Shown here in pieces: positions 59,936 to 64,000 of a stretch of DNA of 64,000 bases. This DNA is from Myxococcales bacterium (GTDB lineage Bacteria; Myxococcota_A; UBA9160; UBA4427). The notes beneath the pieces are model-generated. The model had not been told where the DNA came from, searched no databases, and was given only the letters and a program-made list of their open reading frames with translations. A program made the translations under genes and the position numbers. The stretch spans positions 1 to 64,000 of the forward strand of contig DUBZ01000055.1 in the NCBI GenBank assembly GCA_012960035.1, given 5' to 3'. Each line of letters starts with the position of its first letter. Position 1 is the stretch's first letter.

Positions 59936-61591
59936 CTAGATCGAACAGGCGATATTTCCGAGCCGGGCAGTCAGCAGGTTGTTCTCCCGATAATCGATCG
60001 GGATCACGACCAAGCTCGGCCCTTCGGTTTGAAACGAGCGCTCAAGCGCTGCCGCCAGTTCGCTGCTCTTATCGCAGTAAACCCCCTGCCAACCGAAAGC
60101 GTCGGCGAGTTTCATGAAGTCGGGGTTCCCGAAGTCGAGATCGGTGTGCTTTCCGAAATGATTTTCTTGCTTCCACTTGATCAGCCCGTATGCGTGGTCT
60201 TCCCAAACCATCACGGTGATATTCGTGTTGTGACGGTGTGCGGTCTCCATGTCCTGCACGTTCATCAAGAAGCCGGCATCTCCGCAAATCGCGAGAATGC
60301 GCCGGTCCGGGTATACCATCGCCGCCGAAATCGCTCCTGGGAGTGCGAAGCCCATCGAGCAGAACCCGTTCGGGATGAGGCACGTGTTCGGTTCGTGGCT
60401 GTGGTAATGCCGAGCAATCCACATTTTGTGCGCACCCACATCGCTGAGCACGATGTCGTTCGGCCCCATAACTTGTCGCGCGTCCCACAACGCCTTTTGT
60501 GGTTTGATCGAGCCAACCGCGTCGTCGTCTTTATATTCTTCGAGATCAGCCTTCATGTCTCGGCGTGCCGCGGCTTGGTACTTGACGTCGAACTTCGGCG
60601 CTACATCAAGCGCATCGATGCGTTCGTTCAACATCCAAAGTGTGTGGGCGAGGTCGCCGACGACTTCCACGTCCACCCGGTAGTTTTCGTCGACCTCGGC
60701 CGGAGTAAAGTCGATGTGAATGAGCTTGTGGTCCTTGTCATGATTCCACAGGTACGGGTGGTACTCGACGATGTCGTAGCCGAGGCAGATCACGACGTCG
60801 GCTGCATCAAGTGCGCACGTCGCATGATCCTTCGCCTGCAGGCCCACCGTATACAGACATTGTTCGGAGTCCATATCGACGCAGCCCTTCGCCATAAAGG
60901 TGCTGACGACGCCGATCCCCGTTTTCTCGACGAATTTTCGAAGTTGAACGCTCGCTCGTTTTCGAATGGTCCCATTGCCTGCAAGAATGATCGGGCGCTT
61001 GGCGTTCGCGATCAGGTCGAACGCGGAGTCCACAATCTTGTCCGCGGGCACTGCCCGGCGAACCTTTTGAAACGGAATCGGGGATGTGTCGGTATCCGAT
61101 TCGGCGATGTTTTCCGCAAGCTCAATGTGACAAGCCCCGGGTTTCTCTGCGACTGCGAGTTTGAAAGCCTTCCGCACCACCTCGGGAATGTTGTCCGGGT
61201 GCAAGATCGACTGGGCCCACTTGGTGACCGGGCGAAACATGCTGACGACGTCCATCGCCTGATGGCTCTCTTTGTGCTGGCGCTTGCTATCCGCTTGGCC
61301 CGTCAGCACAACCATGGGTGCACAGTCCATGTTGGAATCGGCCACCCCTGTGATGAGGTTCGTGGCACCCGGGCCGAGCGTCCCCAAGCAGATTCCAGGT
61401 TCACCTGTGAGTCGGCCGTGAATCTCGGCCATGAAGGCGGCACCTTGTTCGTGGCGGGTGAGAATGAAATCGATTTGCTCTGAGTCTTCGAGCGAAATCA
61501 TGAAATCGGCATTTTCCTCGCCGGGCACGCCAAAGATGCGGGTCACACCTTCGTTCTCAAGGCAATTCACGAACACATCGGACGCTTTCAT
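59936..61591 (-). CDS. Acetolactate synthase-like TPP enzyme (AlsS type)
   Basis: This is a 551-residue thiamine-diphosphate enzyme. The catalytic Glu is in LTRHEQGAAFMAE near residue 48, after IFGVPGEENADFM. The cofactor motif is GDAGFLMNVQDMETAHRHN near 440, and GTLGPGATNLITGVADSNMD is typical of acetolactate synthases. The opening resembles the catabolic, FAD-independent AlsS. No small regulatory subunit follows, which also argues against the branched-chain amino acid enzyme. Pairing with an aldehyde dehydrogenase suggests a carboligase or decarboxylase of a 2-oxoacid. GGGAG lies upstream of the ATG. Confidence 0.85.
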   Translation of the reverse strand: MKASDVFVNCLENEGVTRIFGVPGEENADFMISLEDSEQIDFILTRHEQGAAFMAEIHGRLTGEPGICLGTLGPGATNLITGVADSNMDCAPMVVLTGQADSKRQHKESHQAMDVVSMFRPVTKWAQSILHPDNIPEVVRKAFKLAVAEKPGACHIELAENIAESDTDTSPIPFQKVRRAVPADKIVDSAFDLIANAKRPIILAGNGTIRKRASVQLRKFVEKTGIGVVSTFMAKGCVDMDSEQCLYTVGLQAKDHATCALDAADVVICLGYDIVEYHPYLWNHDKDHKLIHIDFTPAEVDENYRVDVEVVGDLAHTLWMLNERIDALDVAPKFDVKYQAAARRDMKADLEEYKDDDAVGSIKPQKALWDARQVMGPNDIVLSDVGAHKMWIARHYHSHEPNTCLIPNGFCSMGFALPGAISAAMVYPDRRILAICGDAGFLMNVQDMETAHRHNTNITVMVWEDHAYGLIKWKQENHFGKHTDLDFGNPDFMKLADAFGWQGVYCDKSSELAAALERSFQTEGPSLVVIPIDYRENNLLTARLGNIACSI

Positions 61592-62289
61592 TTGGTTCTC
61601 CCTGTGCTGCTTAGGTGAGATTCTCGCTTTAATTTGGACGGTCGGTTCTCGTTATGCGTTCCTCTGTCGGTTGGTTGCGTCTCGGGCGGTGCTCGGACGA
61701 TATCAAGAACAGACAAGGCCCATGTCTCAGAATCACAGAAAATGCAACAACTTCGAGACCTGCTGACCGAGCGGTTCATGATTGCACGAAGAACTCCGAG
61801 ATTCGAATCATAAATCGGCGCAACCCACGGGTCTAGCCCCGATTCGGACCCAGTCGGGCGATTCCGCGGCCTCTCGCCGTGAGTGTCGTTGCGCCCACGA
61901 CTCCGAATTTGACGCGGTGCCCACGAACATGCCGAAAATGATGAAGGCGCAACAACCCGCAACGCGCGAAGGATCGAAATCAAAGCTAGTATTGTGGGCA
62001 ACGAGCAGCTGCTGTCGACGGCCGCCGGGAGGGGACCCGGACCGGAATGCGCGCGCAGTGACGCAGCTCCATTCATGACAACCTATGAATAGCTCTTGAA
62101 TCATCCAAAAATACCGACTGAAGGGCGCACGAATAGCCCACCGCTATCGCGCGCCAAGCCAAACCAAATACGGATTAATCACGACTGTCGGCCCAAAACA
62201 ATCGTTCGGGCGATACGAAGACAGCATAGAAACCAAAATTCGAAAGCCACAGCCAACACGCTGCTGCTTCGAACGGGGAAGGACCACAG
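61592..62289. other. Long divergent intergenic region without a gene
   Basis: About 700 bases lie between the acetolactate-synthase-like gene and the gene at 62.3 kb. None of the short open frames is protein-like. Base composition is lower in GC than the surrounding genes, especially after 62080. A tRNA T-loop-like GATTCGAATC at 61799 has no cloverleaf around it. Promoters of both flanking genes must be here. A small RNA is possible but not visible by eye. Confidence 0.5.
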
Positions 62290-63366
62290 GTGAGCATTCA
62301 TCCGCTGATCGCACTCGCGAGCGAACGTCAGGTCAAGCAGGCCAAAGGATTCCGCGGCGCAGCCGCCGAGCTGAACGGTCTCTTGCTTGAGCCGATGTAC
62401 AAGGCCGAAATGGCCGCAGCACCCAAGCGACAAGATCAGGGCAAGAAATATTTGAACCAGAAGACCATCCGCACGCCTTCGGCACGACAGAACGGCAAGG
62501 ATGACAAGCACTTCTGCCTCGCCACGGCGAACGCGGCCAAGGCGGGCCACAACGTCACGAATCTTCCCAACGGAAGTGAGCTTCTGATCATCGACGGCCT
62601 CGTCCCGCTCCGCACTGCGGCCCCGGACAAGGCCAAGGGCGATGACGATCCGAACAAGGGCGTCGAAGACATTGGCTTGCTGGGCCTGCTGCCCGACGAC
62701 CGCCTGGCGATCGTCGTTGTGAAGTACTTGAAGCCGGACGCCACCCACAGCGGTGCAGGCGACACGCCTTTGCGCTTGCTGCTGTCTGGACTCGCCCAGG
62801 CGGCATTCATCGATGGCAACCAAGAACAGATTCGCGAAGAAGTCCTCGAGGCGACCGGTCGAACCACGTCGACCGAAGCGCCGGTCATCATCCTCCTCGC
62901 GGCACACCGATACTGGGAAATCTGTCGCAAGCGCGAAGCGCAGAAGGGAGCTGGCTGGATCCGCGAGCTCGAGCGACTCGCGCGCGAAATTCCGGAGCAG
63001 ATCGGCAACGAAGTCTTCTATGCCTCCCTCGACAGCGACGTCGAAGCCGATCCGGCGTGGGAATACACGGAAGACGGTCCGGTTCTGAGTGCACCGATCA
63101 AGACCAAGGATTCGTGGGAATCAACTGCGGGCCGACTCAAACCGAAGCGCAAGAAGGTTGCGAACGTCGTCGAGATCATCGAACCCAATATGGAAAAGGC
63201 GCCGCAGTCGTACGCCATCAGCGGTTCATTCGAAGTCGGCGATCGCATTACGCACAAGACCCTCGGCGACGGGGTCTGCCAGGGATCGGCCGGTGACGGC
63301 AAGATCAAAGTCCTATTTGGCGAAGACACCAAGCTTTTGGTTCACGAGCGCGCACCCCGCGCTTAA
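62290..63366 (+). CDS. Unknown protein with C-terminal SH3-like segment
   Basis: This 358-residue protein is of no recognised family. Residues 1-250 are mixed helical with LIALASERQVKQAKGFRGAA, LLIIDGLVPLRTA, LLGLLPDDRLAIVVVKYLKP and VIILLAAHRYWEICRKREA. A basic linker (RLKPKRKKVANVVEII) leads to FEVGDRITHKTLGDGVCQGS, GDGKIKVLFGEDTKLLVH, which resembles the small SH3/Tudor-like barrel at the end of PcrA/UvrD helicases and in CarD-type proteins. A role near DNA or RNA polymerase is possible but speculative. The GTG at 62290 has GGGGAAGGA 6 bases upstream. A strong hairpin follows. Confidence 0.75.
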   Translation: MSIHPLIALASERQVKQAKGFRGAAAELNGLLLEPMYKAEMAAAPKRQDQGKKYLNQKTIRTPSARQNGKDDKHFCLATANAAKAGHNVTNLPNGSELLIIDGLVPLRTAAPDKAKGDDDPNKGVEDIGLLGLLPDDRLAIVVVKYLKPDATHSGAGDTPLRLLLSGLAQAAFIDGNQEQIREEVLEATGRTTSTEAPVIILLAAHRYWEICRKREAQKGAGWIRELERLAREIPEQIGNEVFYASLDSDVEADPAWEYTEDGPVLSAPIKTKDSWESTAGRLKPKRKKVANVVEIIEPNMEKAPQSYAISGSFEVGDRITHKTLGDGVCQGSAGDGKIKVLFGEDTKLLVHERAPRA

Positions 63367-63398
63367 TCTGCTCGTGGAGACTCGGGCTAGCTTTCAGA

Positions 63399-63436
63399 CC
63401 ATCACACGCTCAAACTTCAGTGCGAGCGTGTGATGG
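63399..63436 (+). terminator. Perfect 13-bp hairpin at gene end
   Basis: CCATCACACGCTC (63399-63411) pairs perfectly with GAGCGTGTGATGG (63424-63436) around a 12-base loop, 32 bases after the stop of the unknown gene. There is no T run. Confidence 0.7.
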
Positions 63437-63494
63437 CGACCCGACCGAGCCGCTGTCCCGCAGAAGTGCAGCCCTAGCCCACGGAAATTGAGCC

Positions 63495-64000
63495 ATGATT
63501 CAGGAGACCGCATCCGAACACCGCGCGGTCTGTCATACCTGCTTCCGTCCCTTAGGTCTTTGCTACTGCGCGCTTCTCTCGCGCGTCGAAAATCGCACGC
63601 CGCTGCTGATCGTCCAGCACCCCCACGAGCGCTTCCATCCATTTGGCACTGCGCGCATCGCCGAGCGTTGCTTGAAGAACGTGCGCATCGAAGTCGACTA
63701 CAACCGCACCCTGCGTGACGGCGAACGACAGATCGACTTCCCGGAAGGCGCGGGGCTTCTGTATCCCGGCCCGGATGCTCAAGACTTGGGCGCAATTTCG
63801 GAAGCCGAGCATCCGAAGGCCCTCGTGGTTCTCGACGGCACGTGGCACCAAGCGAGAAGCTTGTACCGCGACATCCCCGCCTTGAAAGCGTTGCCCAAAT
63901 TCGGCTTCAACCCTGAGCAACCCAGCCAGTACCGGATCCGCAAAGAACCGAGCCTCGAATGCGTCTCGACCATTGAAGCGATTGTGCACACCCTGCGCCT
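63495..64000 (+). CDS. DTW-domain tRNA-uridine aminocarboxypropyltransferase (5' part)
   Basis: The gene runs off the window after 168 codons. Translation from ATG 63495 gives an N-terminal zinc-type cluster CHTCFRPLGLCYC, then LLIVQHPHERFHPFGTARIA, the DTW box LVVLDGTWHQARSLY, and YRIRKEPSLECVSTIEAI. This is the SPOUT-like TapT/TuaA family that adds the acp group to uridine in tRNA (acp3U47). The DTW reads DGTW here. AUG context has only a weak GGAA upstream. The C-terminus is missing because of the window edge. Confidence 0.88.
   Translation, partial: MIQETASEHRAVCHTCFRPLGLCYCALLSRVENRTPLLIVQHPHERFHPFGTARIAERCLKNVRIEVDYNRTLRDGERQIDFPEGAGLLYPGPDAQDLGAISEAEHPKALVVLDGTWHQARSLYRDIPALKALPKFGFNPEQPSQYRIRKEPSLECVSTIEAIVHTLR

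Noticed and set aside
60029-61483. 484-residue open frame on the plus strand
   Set aside because: It is antisense to the acetolactate-synthase-like gene and reads as a Val/His/Arg-rich shadow.
61795-61830. tRNA-like T-loop GATTCGAATC
   Set aside because: No acceptor, D or anticodon stems can be formed around it.

Overview
The window looks like a GC-rich, LPS-bearing Gram-negative chromosome segment, probably from an uncultured deltaproteobacterial-type lineage (Myxococcota, Desulfobacterota or Binatota grade). This is an inference from gene content. Supporting genes are a heptose-1-phosphate adenylyltransferase, an LptF-type permease, an AsmA-like protein, lipoprotein signal peptidase, NtrB/NtrC, a PEP-CTERM-tagged protease, coenzyme F420 genes, P450s and much CoA chemistry. 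GTG and TTG starts are frequent. I see no rRNA, tRNA, CRISPR, prophage or insertion sequence.

Positions 1-31000 are mostly housekeeping. An FHA protein and an ABC1-type kinase come first. An XRE regulator plus PtsP operon runs the other way, and a helically phased 11-bp repeat array separates it from an AsmA-like gene. Next come rfaE2 with a coupled membrane phosphatase; lptF, a degenerate mobA-like gene and moeA on the minus strand; and an ntrB-ntrC-thiE-nucleoside transporter operon. Acetoacetyl-CoA synthetase, lspA beside a broken lipid A biosynthesis N-terminal gene, a questin-oxidase-like gene, mrp, a secreted phosphodiesterase pair, thiD with a membrane MutS-like gene, and a secreted matrixin follow.

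Positions 31000-50400 are more accessory. They hold a VOC protein, a 456-residue protein of unknown family closed by the only hairpin I found that is followed by a T run, a SnoaL-like protein, gene remnants, and a TIMP-like secreted protein. A crotonase, CoA-transferase and two overlapping Fe/2-oxoglutarate-type oxygenases lead to cofG-cofH (FO synthase). A cupin, two divergent P450s, a sulfite/nitrite reductase operon and a DsrE-like plus MenB/BadI-like pair complete the region.

Positions 50750-58413 form one co-directional catabolic block: a three-subunit molybdenum hydroxylase, an amidohydrolase with a decarboxylase-type ExH metal motif, an Ltp2-like thiolase-fold protein, a DUF35 OB-fold partner and a crotonase. 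The last three fit hydration of an enoyl-CoA followed by retro-aldol cleavage. The substrate is unknown; this is the best candidate for an undescribed pathway.

Positions 58459-64000 hold an acetolactate synthase-like enzyme with an aldehyde dehydrogenase, a 700-bp stretch without a gene, a protein of unknown function with a C-terminal SH3-like segment, and the 5' part of a DTW-domain tRNA modification gene. Several transcription units end in perfect hairpins that lack a T run.
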